64,000 bases of DNA from Aliikangiella coralliicola (GCF_007004725.1 NZ_ML660170.1:273162-337161); one strand, 5' to 3'; counted from the first letter of the stretch, positions 9,036 through 18,260 are shown. The notes: generated by a model not told the origin, from the letters alone. Numbers and translations: made by a program.

Positions 9036-9440
9036 ATGAGTATACAGGCCCCGACACCACAAATGTTAATAGCGCACCGAGTGACCCTGATTGGCTATTT
9101 TGGTCTGATTCTTCTGATTCCGATATGGAACCTGCTCTGGTATCCTTCGGATAAGTTTTCGAATGAAGTTCTGACTGGGTTCTGGCTAATTCCGCTGATA
9201 TTTCCATTGTATGGATTAATCAAAGGAAAAGCTTACACTCATGCCTGGTCTGGCTTTATCGCTGTGATTTATATTTGTCACGCTTTGACATCATTGGTTA
9301 CTAATTTTGAAGAACTCGCAGCCATTTTGCTAGAACTGGTGTTTGCGGCAATGTTTTTATTCGGTGGAATGTACTTTGCGAAATGGCGTGGTGAGCAACT
9401 CGGATTGCAGCTGCCCAAAAGTTCTGACTCAAAAAAATAG
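9036..9440 (+). CDS. DUF2069 inner-membrane protein
   Basis: 134 residues with four predicted membrane helices (about 18-33, 47-62, 70-88, 95-115) and the conserved short basic segments after each. The pattern 'LIPIWNLLWYPSD' and 'PLIFPLYGLIKGKAYTHAW' matches the DUF2069 family, usually found downstream of wrbA in gammaproteobacteria as it is here. No function is established. It ends 68 bases before the convergent aroC stop, with an imperfect hairpin between them. Confidence 0.85.
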   Translation: MSIQAPTPQMLIAHRVTLIGYFGLILLIPIWNLLWYPSDKFSNEVLTGFWLIPLIFPLYGLIKGKAYTHAWSGFIAVIYICHALTSLVTNFEELAAILLELVFAAMFLFGGMYFAKWRGEQLGLQLPKSSDSKK

Positions 9441-9446
9441 GCTTTT

Positions 9447-9489
9447 CAGGCTGAATGATAGTCAGGTTGAACCTTCATCAGACAGCCTG
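9447..9489. terminator. Imperfect hairpin between DUF2069 and aroC
   Basis: Outer arms CAGGCTG (9447-9453) and CAGCCTG (9483-9489) enclose a nested AGGTT/AACCT stem (9464-9474). It sits between two convergent stop codons and could serve as a bidirectional terminator. There is no long T-run, so intrinsic termination is uncertain. Confidence 0.4.
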
Positions 9490-9508
9490 GAAGATAAACA
9501 ACTAAAAT

Positions 9509-10591
9509 TTAAGCGCGATAAGCGCGGTATCGCAACAAATGATCGCATAATACCAGCGCGGCCATTGCATCAACAATTGGCACGGCTCTTGGCAACACAC
9601 AAGGATCGTGACGCCCTCTTCCCTGGTATTCTATTTCATCACCGTTTAAATCGACGGTTTTCTGTTTTTGCATTAGTGTTGCTACCGGTTTAAACGCCAC
9701 TTTGAAATCCAAATCCATGCCGTTGGATATGCCGCCTTGTACGCCACCGGAATTATTGCCGTGAGTTTTTATCGCACCGTCTTCATCGCGATAGAATATA
9801 TCGTTGTGTTCACTTCCCACCATGGTCGTTCCGTCAAAACCTGAACCAATTTCAAATCCTTTACTGGCATTGATCGATAACATGGCTTTGGCCAGATCAG
9901 CTTCAAGTTTGTCAAAAAGCGGCTCACCTAATCCCACCGGCATATTTCTAACTACACATCGAACCACACCGCCAATCGTATCTCCCTGTTTGCGTATTTC
10001 CAGAATTTTTTGTTCCATTTCTTTTGCTATATTTTGATCAGGACATCGAACAGGATTACTCTCAACTAAAGACTCAGTGATCTGCTCAATCGGTAATTGC
10101 GATTTGATTGCGCCAACCGTTTCAACCCAGGAAAGCACTTCAACGCCAATCTCACTCAAAACTTTTTGCGCGATTGCGCCTGCAGCGACATTTGCTGCCG
10201 TCGTTCTGGCAGAGCTGCGACCGCCACCGGCAACATCTCGAATGCCATACTTTTGCTGATAAGTGAAATCCGCATGACTGGGACGGTAAAGCTTGGCAAA
10301 TTCGCTATAATCTTTGGAGCGCGAGTTACTATTTTCGATCATTAAACTAATCGCAGTGCCGGTGGTTTTTCCATCGACAGTTCCAGATAAGATTCTCACT
10401 TGATCGGCTTCATTACGCTGTGTAACTAGCTGGCTTTGACCTGGACGGCGTTTATCCAGATAGGGTTGGATATCCTGCTCACTAAGCTCAATTCCTGGCG
10501 GACAACCTTCAACAACGCAACCAACAGCGGGGCCATGGGACTCTCCCCAATTGGTGACTTTAAACAATTTTCCAAGACTATCTCCAGACAT
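9509..10591 (-). CDS. aroC: Chorismate synthase
   Basis: 360 residues, the usual length. It converts 5-enolpyruvylshikimate 3-phosphate to chorismate using reduced FMN. The conserved signatures are all present: 'FKVTNWGESHGPAVGCVVEG' at the N-terminus, 'RPSHADFTYQQKYG', 'GGGRSSARTTAANVAAGAIA', and 'RGRHDPCVLPRAVPIVDAM' near the C-terminus. I place the start at the ATG at 10591 (MSGDSLG...), which gives the family N-terminus; an in-frame TTG 9 bases upstream is less likely. It follows tyrA and aroA on the same strand, so the three probably form a short aromatic operon, with a 113-base gap before aroC. Confidence 0.96.
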   Translation of the reverse strand: MSGDSLGKLFKVTNWGESHGPAVGCVVEGCPPGIELSEQDIQPYLDKRRPGQSQLVTQRNEADQVRILSGTVDGKTTGTAISLMIENSNSRSKDYSEFAKLYRPSHADFTYQQKYGIRDVAGGGRSSARTTAANVAAGAIAQKVLSEIGVEVLSWVETVGAIKSQLPIEQITESLVESNPVRCPDQNIAKEMEQKILEIRKQGDTIGGVVRCVVRNMPVGLGEPLFDKLEADLAKAMLSINASKGFEIGSGFDGTTMVGSEHNDIFYRDEDGAIKTHGNNSGGVQGGISNGMDLDFKVAFKPVATLMQKQKTVDLNGDEIEYQGRGRHDPCVLPRAVPIVDAMAALVLCDHLLRYRAYRA

Positions 10592-10704
10592 CTCTTGCAA
10601 TACTCTTTTTTAGTAAATAATTTTAATTTTCGACAAATGGCTAATCACCAGTTTGCCACTCAAATCTAATTGGTTTAAGTAAGACCGACTGCGATAAAAG
10701 ATAA

Positions 10705-11697
10705 TCACCTGCTATCTCTTATCGAGTGGTGAGCCGCGGCGAGCATTTGACCACTCTCAGTTAAAAAACGATCAGCGTATTCACCAAACCATTCGCGGGT
10801 CTGCAAAAAGGCTTTTTTAAATGCTGCCTTATCGTCAAGTTTGATTAGTGTAAGCAACTCGCCAAAGCGATCGATAAACCGTTGCATCATATCGACATTA
10901 TCCTGATTTGCAAAAATGATTTCAGTATAAAGATCAGGGTTTTGAGCAAATAATCGACCAACCATCGCCAACTCAAGTCGGTAAATAGGAGAGCTCATCG
11001 CCAATATATCACTTAACGTCCCATTTTCTTTGGCTAAATGAACGCCATACGCAACTGTCGAAAAATGGCGTAGTACTTGGACAATCGCCATGGTTTGATC
11101 ATGCTCGGCTGCAGTCACTCGATGGATACGAACTCTCCAGATTAATAACTGTCTCAACAACCACTCATATTGTTCCTCTTCCCTGCCGTGACAAACCACA
11201 ATCGTCTGGTCACAAAAATCTTCAACATCTGGCCCAAACATCGGGTGCAATCCAACCACCGGCCCACCATGAACATCTAACATTGCGGATAACGGCTTTT
11301 GTTTAATACTGGTAATATCAGCCAAAATACAATCATCGGCGAGACCTTTAAGCTGGCTGATAATTGAATCTGTCAGATGAATAGGAACCGCGACTATCAC
11401 CAGAGCGGCATTCGCTAATAGTTGACTAGCATGAGGCCAGTCATCTTTCTCGAGAGTTTCTACCGGGTAATCCGAATCACGAAACAGCCGAACAAATAAG
11501 CGCCCAAGCTGCCCCTTTCCACCTATCACAACCACTTTTCGATTACCGTTTTTTACACATTCGTATTTTTGTGATGGTGTATCTTCTGTTTTTTCCTGCG
11601 CGACCAGCTTCTGTTTATATTCATTCAATAAATGAATCTGCTTATCTATTTCTTCAAGCGTTAATTCATCGACGTTGATCATTGGTTGTTGATTCAC
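10705..11697 (-). CDS. tyrA: Prephenate dehydrogenase TyrA with vestigial chorismate mutase region
   Basis: 330 residues. The NAD-binding Rossmann motif ('VVVIGGKGQLGRLFVRLF') and the downstream sequence ('AVPIHLTDSIISQL', 'GLHPMFGPDV', 'AAEHDQTMAIVQVLRHF', 'SPIYRLELAMVGRLFAQ') match the dehydrogenase half of the enteric T-protein, which makes 4-hydroxyphenylpyruvate. In E. coli TyrA about 100 residues of chorismate mutase precede this motif. Here there are only about 54, and the one helix resembling the first mutase helix ('LEEIDKQIHLLNEYKQKLV') lacks the catalytic arginines. So it is probably monofunctional, derived from a T-protein. A GTG start at 11697 is chosen because AAGGAG lies about 8 bases upstream; an in-frame ATG lies 15 bases further in. 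Confidence 0.92.
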   Translation of the reverse strand: MNQQPMINVDELTLEEIDKQIHLLNEYKQKLVAQEKTEDTPSQKYECVKNGNRKVVVIGGKGQLGRLFVRLFRDSDYPVETLEKDDWPHASQLLANAALVIVAVPIHLTDSIISQLKGLADDCILADITSIKQKPLSAMLDVHGGPVVGLHPMFGPDVEDFCDQTIVVCHGREEEQYEWLLRQLLIWRVRIHRVTAAEHDQTMAIVQVLRHFSTVAYGVHLAKENGTLSDILAMSSPIYRLELAMVGRLFAQNPDLYTEIIFANQDNVDMMQRFIDRFGELLTLIKLDDKAAFKKAFLQTREWFGEYADRFLTESGQMLAAAHHSIRDSR

Positions 11698-11742
11698 CGC
11701 GATGTTCTCCTTGCTTAATATTGCGACTGAATTGATGGGAAG

Positions 11743-13008
11743 TTAGAAACACCGACTATCAATGCCTATTTGTGTCATATATTCCCAATAATCAGGGAAA
11801 GATTTTTCCACCACATCCGCCGCCACAATACGAATTCCCGCGGTCTTAATCCCTAGCAAAGCCAGACTCATGGCCATCCGATGGTCTTCATGGGTGTTGA
11901 TATCGGCAGGACCAACTGCGCCACCGTGAATGATAAGAAAATCTTCTCCCGACTCAACCTCAATGCCGGTTTTGCGAATTTCCTTTGCTGTATCTTCTAT
12001 TCGGTTAGACTCTTTAAAGGCAAGATGAGCGATATTGGTGATCTTAGTTGTACCTTTGGCATAACAAGCGACAGCGGCTAATGTTTGGACCGCATCGGGC
12101 ATTCCCCCCATATCAACTTCGATGGCTGACGGCTCTTCAGGCCCAATAATAGTCAAGTCAGCACCATTGATTTCTATCCTGGCCCCCATCGATTCCAATA
12201 CCTGGTAGAACTTCGCTTCTCCCTGTACAGAATCCAGATCGAAATTTTTGATCGTGACCTTTCCACCAGAAATCGCAGCAGCTCCCATAAAGTAAGTCGC
12301 AGATACCGAGTCACCAGGAATTGCATAATTCAATCCTTGATAGGACTGATTTGGTTTAACACTAAAACAGTTGTCTTGCTCTACCACCTCAACGCCCATC
12401 TTTTGCATAAGCTGAATGGTCATATCAACATAAGCTCGAGAAACGACTTCTCCGTCAACCTTGACTTGTAAACCGTCGGCTAGCAATGGCGCTATGATTA
12501 ACAAGGCACTCAAGTATTGGCTGCTTCTAGCTGCGTCAAGGTGGCACTCATTACCTATGACCGGGCCAGTTATTGTCGCGGGTAAACACTGATTAGGGCT
12601 GTCAATCTTGACTGACAGCTCAGTCAAAGCATCAAACAATTCGACCATCGGCCGTGTCGCCATTTTATCGGAACATCCAATTGATACCGGATGTTGCTCC
12701 AACGCTGCAACAGCCGCGACAAAGCGTGAAAATGTGCCACTATGGGCGGTGTAAAGCGAAGCTTTAGATTGGATCCCCTGCTCTCTGGGAAATATATTGA
12801 CGCCATCGGCGGTCTTTTCAAAGTGATAACCCAGGTTTGAAAGCCCTTCGATGGCGGTATTAATATCCTTGTTATTAACCACATTGGTTAGTTTTGACTT
12901 GCTGGTTGCCAGCGCGCACATTGGTACTAAGCGATTAGCGACATATTTGCTGCCAGGTAGTTGAATACTTGCATTGATTTTTTGGTTTGGAATAATTTCT
13001 CTGTTCAA
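11743..13008 (-). CDS. aroA: 3-phosphoshikimate 1-carboxyvinyltransferase (EPSP synthase), divergent active-site loop
   Basis: 421 residues, normal length. It joins shikimate 3-phosphate and phosphoenolpyruvate. Most substrate residues are seen: Lys21 and Arg26 in 'LPGSKYVANR', Gly91-Thr92-Arg95 in 'HSGTFSRF', Arg119 in 'MATRP', Ser162-Ser163-Gln164 in 'ARSSQYLSA', Asp305 in 'MPDAVQ', His376-Arg377 in 'HEDHRMAM', and Lys402 in 'EKSFPDYW'. Two positions differ from the classic pattern: the serine after the first lysine is Tyr22, and KExDR reads 'FKESNR'. The gene neighbourhood (tyrA and aroC downstream) supports a shikimate role. No ATG is available; TTG at 13008 with a GTGGA sequence about 9 bases upstream is the likely start. 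Confidence 0.9.
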   Translation of the reverse strand: MNREIIPNQKINASIQLPGSKYVANRLVPMCALATSKSKLTNVVNNKDINTAIEGLSNLGYHFEKTADGVNIFPREQGIQSKASLYTAHSGTFSRFVAAVAALEQHPVSIGCSDKMATRPMVELFDALTELSVKIDSPNQCLPATITGPVIGNECHLDAARSSQYLSALLIIAPLLADGLQVKVDGEVVSRAYVDMTIQLMQKMGVEVVEQDNCFSVKPNQSYQGLNYAIPGDSVSATYFMGAAAISGGKVTIKNFDLDSVQGEAKFYQVLESMGARIEINGADLTIIGPEEPSAIEVDMGGMPDAVQTLAAVACYAKGTTKITNIAHLAFKESNRIEDTAKEIRKTGIEVESGEDFLIIHGGAVGPADINTHEDHRMAMSLALLGIKTAGIRIVAADVVEKSFPDYWEYMTQIGIDSRCF

Positions 13009-13220
13009 GAGTGAATGTCCACAGTTTGTGTTTATGCGAAGAATTAAAACGTCTAACCGGGGAAAAGTAAATTGACTTTTAACTATATAATTATTTTTTA
13101 TTAACTATATCTACTTTTTAGATACACATAATGCTCTCAAAGGAAAAAACGTCTAATTATTGAATCTTAATCGGCTAGTAAACGGAAGACATAAAACACG
13201 CTTTTAAATCAAATAGCCAC

Positions 13221-13532
13221 TTAAAGCCAATCAGCCAACTTAAAATGGCAATCTTGCCAATCTAACAGCATATGAATGAGCAAACCAGTTGCGACTAACC
13301 GAGTTTTACGATGGAACATTAAGCCGACATACAATGCGATTGCCCAATATGAATGTAATGGGTGGAAATTAATACTACACCGCATTAGATCATAAATCGG
13401 ATCAGCCAACAGATGATCCAGATCCACCAACATGGTTAAACACAAAACCAGCCAGATTTTAAACCAATTTTTCCGGCTAATGGCGACCGCAACCAGAGCG
13501 GGAATAAAAAAGTGAGAAAAAATATGCAACAT
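13221..13532 (-). CDS. DUF6122-like small membrane protein
   Basis: 103 residues from the ATG at 13532 (MLHIFSHFF...). A longer frame to 13589 exists, but its N-terminus does not look like this family. Three or four hydrophobic helices surround conserved acidic/histidine positions ('LVDLDHLL', 'NFHPLHSYWAI', 'HMLLDWQDC'), a pattern shared with small membrane proteins related to the YdjM/DUF457 metal-dependent hydrolase-like group. No function is known. It stands alone between aroA and pabB. Confidence 0.7.
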   Translation of the reverse strand: MLHIFSHFFIPALVAVAISRKNWFKIWLVLCLTMLVDLDHLLADPIYDLMRCSINFHPLHSYWAIALYVGLMFHRKTRLVATGLLIHMLLDWQDCHFKLADWL

Positions 13533-13689
13533 AAAAGACCCATTGAATTTATTCTGGGGATCTGAACACAGTTGAATAACCAGAAGCAATCACAAAAACA
13601 CGCTTTACACAGAGTTTATTTTTGTCGATTTCGCTGAATGGGATACAATGCTGTGTTGGATAATAAATTAATTACGAAAAGCAGTATTA

Positions 13690-15099
13690 ATGAACGGGAT
13701 CAACCTGCCCTACCTCAGTCGAGAAAGCAAGCTCAAATCACTTGCTGGCCTACTCAAACATCCCTGGGCAATGTTGCTCGATAGCGGTGGAAATGACATT
13801 AATTATAACCGATATGATATTTTCTGTTGTCGGCCGACAGTACAATTAACCTTTAAAAATGAAAAGGTTAAAGTTGACTCTAAAATAAACCTGCCTGCGC
13901 TTAAACTGGATGAGCCATTAAGCTGCATGCGAAAAATCCTCAATACCTTAAAACCCTCGGCACAAAAAGAACGGACAACAGATTTACCTTTCAATGGCGG
14001 CTGGCTGGGTTATGTCAGCTACGATTTTGGCAGACATCTTGAAAAAATACCCGAGATTGCCTCCGATGACATTGATCTGGCCGCCATCAAAATGGGTTTG
14101 TACCAATGGGCCTTAATCACTGATCACCATAAACAGACAACCGCGCTTTATAACTTTGGCTTGCCGGAGAAAGAGTGGCACTCCGTTAATCAACTGATTA
14201 ACACATACCTGACAGCAGAATCATCCCAGCCTATAGATTCAAGGCAAGAACCTCCTCAAGATTTCAAAATAGTTTCCGATTGGAAAAGTAATACAACAAA
14301 GGAAACCTATATAGATGCTTTTAATCACATTCAGAATTACATTCGTGAAGGCGACTGTTACCAGGTGAATTACGCACAACGATTTTGTGCTGACTATTCA
14401 GGTGATGTGTTTCAAGCCTATCAGGGGCTTTCTGAAGCTAACAAAGCCCCCTTCTCTGCTTATCTTAATTTTAATGATCACCAGATTCTGAGTTTATCGC
14501 CTGAGAGGTTTATCGAGAGCCACGATAACAAAGTGATCACACAGCCAATCAAGGGAACTCGACCAAGAAGTAATGATCCCAAAGAAGACGCGCAACTCGC
14601 ACAAGCCCTGATCAACAGTGAAAAAGATCAGGCTGAAAATCTGATGATTGTTGATTTACTGCGAAATGACCTGAGTCGAACCGCCGCAACGGGTAGTGTT
14701 AAAGTCACCGAGTTATTCGGACATTATAAATTTGCATCAGTCCATCATTTAATTTCAACTATCGAATCTAAACTGGGCTCAGACTTCGACAACTTAGACT
14801 TGCTAGCAACCACTCTTCCCGGTGGCTCAATTACCGGTGCGCCTAAAATTCGCGCCATGGAAATAATTGAAGAACTGGAACCGGTAAGAAGAAATCTTTA
14901 CTGCGGAATTATCGGCTATATTGATTTTGCCGGGAATATGGATACGAATATCTGCATTCGTACCCTAATTGCGAAAGATAACCGACTATACTGCTGGGCA
15001 GGTGGTGGCCTGGTCGCAGATTCAGATGCGCTCACAGAGTACCAGGAAACTTTTGATAAGTTGGTAAAAATATTACCGATATTGGATGAATACAGATAA
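13690..15099 (+). CDS. pabB: Aminodeoxychorismate synthase component I
   Basis: 469 residues. It aminates chorismate to 4-amino-4-deoxychorismate for folate synthesis, using ammonia from the PabA subunit (not in this window). The C-terminal chorismate-binding domain shows 'YIREGDCYQVNYAQRF', 'SLSPERFIES', 'TQPIKGTRPR', 'NLMIVDLLRNDLSR', 'HHLISTIESKL', 'LPGGSITGAPKIRAMEII' and 'YCGIIGYIDFAGNMDTNICIRT'. The PIKGT motif with its active-site lysine favours PabB over anthranilate synthase (PIAGT). The following Nudix gene and sdaA reproduce the E. coli order pabB-nudL-sdaA, which supports the assignment. Confidence 0.93.
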   Translation: MNGINLPYLSRESKLKSLAGLLKHPWAMLLDSGGNDINYNRYDIFCCRPTVQLTFKNEKVKVDSKINLPALKLDEPLSCMRKILNTLKPSAQKERTTDLPFNGGWLGYVSYDFGRHLEKIPEIASDDIDLAAIKMGLYQWALITDHHKQTTALYNFGLPEKEWHSVNQLINTYLTAESSQPIDSRQEPPQDFKIVSDWKSNTTKETYIDAFNHIQNYIREGDCYQVNYAQRFCADYSGDVFQAYQGLSEANKAPFSAYLNFNDHQILSLSPERFIESHDNKVITQPIKGTRPRSNDPKEDAQLAQALINSEKDQAENLMIVDLLRNDLSRTAATGSVKVTELFGHYKFASVHHLISTIESKLGSDFDNLDLLATTLPGGSITGAPKIRAMEIIEELEPVRRNLYCGIIGYIDFAGNMDTNICIRTLIAKDNRLYCWAGGGLVADSDALTEYQETFDKLVKILPILDEYR

Positions 15100-15177
15100 A
15101 CTCAGCAAGCAAAATAAAGCGACACTAGTGATTGAAAACCGCTTACGCTCAAATAAACAGGGTTGACGAAAAACAGC

Positions 15178-15747
15178 ATGATCGAAAAAATACAGTCAAT
15201 ATTACTCCCGCTTTCGACCCCCAGTGAGTCATCGGATTCGTTAAAATGCGCGGCAGTGCTCATGCCGATTGTTAAAAATAGTCACAGCGGAGATTGGGAA
15301 GTCATTTTCACGCGAAGGGCTGAACACTTAAAACATCATCCCGGTCAAATCAGCTTTCCCGGTGGCGGTTATGAAGTTCAAGACGACGGACTGGGCGACA
15401 CTGCGATAAGAGAGACCTTCGAAGAAATCGGCATTTCTCCAAAACAAATTCAATTAATAGGACGGCTGCCACAACAGCAAACGATATCCCAATATAACGT
15501 GACTCCCTATGTCGGTATTATCGATCCCGATTATCAACTGGCCATTGACGACAATGAAGTGGCCGAAGTCTTCACTGCTCCTTTTAGCTTTGTTACTGAT
15601 CAGACCAATCAGAAAAAGGTGGAAGAAACCATCAAAGGCAAACAATATAGTTTCTACGTTATACAATATAAGCATTATAATATCTGGGGAGCGACTGCTA
15701 AAATTCTGGTCAATTTTACCCGTCGCCTAAACCGCGACGAGAATTAA
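15178..15747 (+). CDS. nudL: CoA pyrophosphatase, Nudix family
   Basis: 189 residues from the ATG at 15178; a TTG at 15163 in frame is less likely. The N-terminal part contains 'AAVLMPIV' and 'VIFTRRAEHLKHHPGQISFPGG', the CoA-hydrolase (UPF0035-type) motif that precedes the Nudix box. The box itself reads G-G-x(n)-A-I-R-E-T-F-E-E-I-G-I, with the REx2EExGI metal-binding glutamates. NudL-type enzymes cleave the pyrophosphate of CoA and its derivatives. Position between pabB and sdaA is as in E. coli. Confidence 0.9.
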   Translation: MIEKIQSILLPLSTPSESSDSLKCAAVLMPIVKNSHSGDWEVIFTRRAEHLKHHPGQISFPGGGYEVQDDGLGDTAIRETFEEIGISPKQIQLIGRLPQQQTISQYNVTPYVGIIDPDYQLAIDDNEVAEVFTAPFSFVTDQTNQKKVEETIKGKQYSFYVIQYKHYNIWGATAKILVNFTRRLNRDEN

Positions 15748-15961
15748 ACATAAACGAATTAAGCATAAACAAATTACGTTAAAACCAATAACGGTGATAA
15801 CTAACTATAACTAGTGCCTGGTTTTATCAGGCTCTGATAATAAAAATGAACGAGCATTACCATGCCACAACTTTTGGTAAATCATAGTTACCAGCGGTGG
15901 TGTCGATGCTCACAAAAGCACGCAACTCGTTTTAATAAGACACATTAATTAGAGGTATCCA

Positions 15962-17326
15962 TTGGCTGTTTCAGTTTTTGATCTTTTTACTGTTGGCATA
16001 GGTCCAAGCAGTTCTCATACCGTGGGCCCAATGCGCGCCGCGCGCAAATTTATTTTACATGCACTGTCACTGGAAAAACCGGTCCACAGGGTTTTATCTG
16101 AGTTGTTCGGTTCCCTTGGTCACACCGGTAAAGGGCACGGCAGCGATGTGGCTGTGTTGTTAGGTCTTGAAGGTGAAAAACCCAACCTGGTTGATACAGA
16201 TTCAGTTCCAGGCAGAATGAAGGAAATACGAACACAAAACGAACTCAACCTGAACGGCCAACATTCGATTCATTATAATGATAAAAACGATTTAATATTC
16301 CACCGAAAGAAAACCCTGCCGCGCCACGCAAATGGCATGAAATTTACAGCCTTTGACGTAGATGGCAATGTACTGTCGGAAAAAATCTACTACAGCGTCG
16401 GCGGTGGTTTTGTCATCAGTGACGAAACCAATACCCAACCTTTAAAAGATTTACACCTGAAACTGCCCTATGATTTTCAGTCTGGCGAAGAACTGCTTAA
16501 CTTAACAAAAACGAGTGGATTAAGTATTAGCAGCTTGATGATGGAAAATGAAAAAGTGTGGCAGGAAGAAGAAGCAATTAATTCCCGCCTGGATGAAATC
16601 TGGAGCACCATGAGCGGCTGTATTGATAAAGGCATTCGTACCGAAGGCATTCTTCCCGGCGGTCTGAAAGTTAGACGAAGAGCCCCTTCGTTACACCGAA
16701 AATTACTGTCTCGTGGTAATAATCTAGACCCGCTCGCAGCGATGGACTGGGTTAATCTTTACGCACTTTCCGTTAACGAAGAAAATGCAGCAGGCGGCCG
16801 AGTGGTGACTGCGCCGACAAACGGAGCAGCAGGCATTATTCCAGCAGTAATTAAATATTACGAGCACTTTTACCAACCGACCGGACAAGAAAATATTCGC
16901 CGATTCTTGTTAACCTCGGCAGCGATTGGAATTTTATACAAACTCAACGCTTCCATATCTGGCGCAGAAGTTGGCTGTCAGGGAGAAGTCGGTGTGGCTT
17001 GCTCAATGGCCGCCGCCGGATTAACTGAAGCCCTCGGCGGCTCTCCTGCACAAGTAGAATGCGCCGCAGAAATAGGTATGGAACATAACCTGGGGCTCAC
17101 TTGCGATCCAGTTGGCGGATTAGTTCAGGTTCCTTGTATTGAAAGGAACGCAATGGGCGCTGTCAAAGCCATCAACGCAGCACGTTTAGCAATGCAGGGC
17201 GATGGCGACCATAAAGTGTCTTTGGACAAAGTAATTAAAACCATGCGAGAAACTGGGGCAGATATGAAAACCAAGTATAAAGAAACGGCTCGTGGCGGAC
17301 TCGCAGTGAATATTATTGAGTGTTAA
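15962..17326 (+). CDS. sdaA: L-serine ammonia-lyase (iron-sulfur)
   Basis: 454 residues, single polypeptide of the SdaA type. It deaminates L-serine to pyruvate using a [4Fe-4S] cluster. Visible hallmarks: N-terminal '[21 protein letters not shown]', '[13 protein letters not shown]', '[18 protein letters not shown]', and the cysteines in '[16 protein letters not shown]', '[18 protein letters not shown]'. The start is a TTG at 15962; AGAGGT lies just upstream and the encoded N-terminus matches the family, while no ATG fits. It follows nudL after a 214-base gap with no clear gene. A hairpin straddles the stop of the next (convergent) gene. Confidence 0.95.
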   Translation: MAVSVFDLFTVGIGPSSSHTVGPMRAARKFILHALSLEKPVHRVLSELFGSLGHTGKGHGSDVAVLLGLEGEKPNLVDTDSVPGRMKEIRTQNELNLNGQHSIHYNDKNDLIFHRKKTLPRHANGMKFTAFDVDGNVLSEKIYYSVGGGFVISDETNTQPLKDLHLKLPYDFQSGEELLNLTKTSGLSISSLMMENEKVWQEEEAINSRLDEIWSTMSGCIDKGIRTEGILPGGLKVRRRAPSLHRKLLSRGNNLDPLAAMDWVNLYALSVNEENAAGGRVVTAPTNGAAGIIPAVIKYYEHFYQPTGQENIRRFLLTSAAIGILYKLNASISGAEVGCQGEVGVACSMAAAGLTEALGGSPAQVECAAEIGMEHNLGLTCDPVGGLVQVPCIERNAMGAVKAINAARLAMQGDGDHKVSLDKVIKTMRETGADMKTKYKETARGGLAVNIIEC

Positions 17327-17339
17327 TTTCTAGCAAACC

Positions 17340-17358
17340 AGGCACTTAATCAGTGCCT
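17340..17358. terminator. Small hairpin between sdaA and convergent kinase-like gene
   Basis: AGGCACT (17340-17346) pairs with AGTGCCT (17352-17358) around a 5-base loop. The stem overlaps the stop codon of the minus-strand gene and lies 14 bases beyond the sdaA stop. It may act as a bidirectional terminator; no strong T-run is present. Confidence 0.35.
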
Positions 17359-18101
17359 AACTCCACTACCGGCATCTTTAATAAAAAGCCTTTGTCTTCC
17401 TGCCATTCGAATGTGCCTTTTATTTGAATGAGGAATCCCTTAATCATTGCCAAGCCAACATCTTTTTGTCCAAGCAGATTCCGACTGGAATAAAATGGCA
17501 CAAAAAGGTTTTCCTGTTGTTCCTCGTCAAAACTAAGCTCAGTCGAATTCACAGTAATAATTAGCTCGTCATCCTGTCGCAAAACGCTCATTTCAATATC
17601 GCCACCATCAAAATTTTGAGTATCAGATTTATCTTGAGAAGAATGATGACTTGCGAGGTAATCACGACAGAAGCCGACCAGAGAAGTTAAACAGTGTTTA
17701 AACCATTCTGTCTCAGCATTAACAAAAAGCATCTTTTCATCAATTTGAATATCAATAGGGCATTTAGATTCACTCGAAACAGATTTCAAAGTAGATAAAA
17801 TTTCAACCGGGGAAATAACGACTTGCAGCCTGGAAATAGATGATAATAACTCCTTGCCGAATATGACTGCTTTCTTCCCGGAGCTAAGCGCCATCTGAAG
17901 TCGCTCCTCAACTTCACTCTGCTCACATTCGAGTAACGCCAACTCATTAAAGCCCATCATACCTGACAGGAAATTATTATAGGCATGAACCATCAACCCG
18001 ATGCTATCCTGATTTTGTTTTTGCTCGACTCCTTGCCTGTCCTTCAGCCGTTGCTGTTCATTTTGACTATTTTGTTGATACGCTTGTTTATCTCTACTCA
18101 T
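17346..18101 (-). CDS. Soluble histidine-kinase-like protein, degenerate ATPase domain
   Basis: 251 residues, no membrane segment. After a Gln-rich start, a dimerisation/phosphoacceptor-like helix reads 'MVHAYNNFLSGMMGFNELAL', matching the NtrB-type HDxNN-L pattern, with His39 in the phosphoacceptor place. The C-terminal half resembles the HATPase fold: 'ENLFVPFYSSR' corresponds to the F box and 'DVGLAMIKGFL' to the G2 box. The N-box asparagine that binds Mg is not visible ('FKHCLTSLVGFCRDYL'), and the first G box is poor. It may be a phosphatase, a docking protein or a pseudokinase instead of an active kinase. No response regulator is adjacent; uspE lies upstream on the same strand. Confidence 0.6.
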   Translation of the reverse strand: MSRDKQAYQQNSQNEQQRLKDRQGVEQKQNQDSIGLMVHAYNNFLSGMMGFNELALLECEQSEVEERLQMALSSGKKAVIFGKELLSSISRLQVVISPVEILSTLKSVSSESKCPIDIQIDEKMLFVNAETEWFKHCLTSLVGFCRDYLASHHSSQDKSDTQNFDGGDIEMSVLRQDDELIITVNSTELSFDEEQQENLFVPFYSSRNLLGQKDVGLAMIKGFLIQIKGTFEWQEDKGFLLKMPVVELGTD

Positions 18102-18200
18102 CTATCAAATTTCCACAACCAAACTAGTAGTTAATTGAATATCCGATCTTCTTTGAGTTTATACTCAAACAACTGAAAATCTTGCTGACGGCAACAGGCT

Positions 18201-18247
18201 TATACCCGTGCAACCTGAATCCTGAATTTCCAGATAGCACGGGTATA
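18201..18247. repeat. 11-bp inverted repeat with 25-base loop
   Basis: TATACCCGTGC (18201-18211) is mirrored by GCACGGGTATA (18237-18247). The loop contains two near copies of CTGAAT. It lies between the uspE terminator and the start of the kinase-like gene, so it could be an operator, an attenuator or a dispersed hairpin element. Confidence 0.6.
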
Positions 18248-18260
18248 ATTATTAAGCAAT

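Noticed and set aside
13690..15099. Anthranilate synthase component I (trpE)
   Set aside because: The motif reads PIKGT, typical of PabB, and the nudL-sdaA neighbourhood matches pabB.
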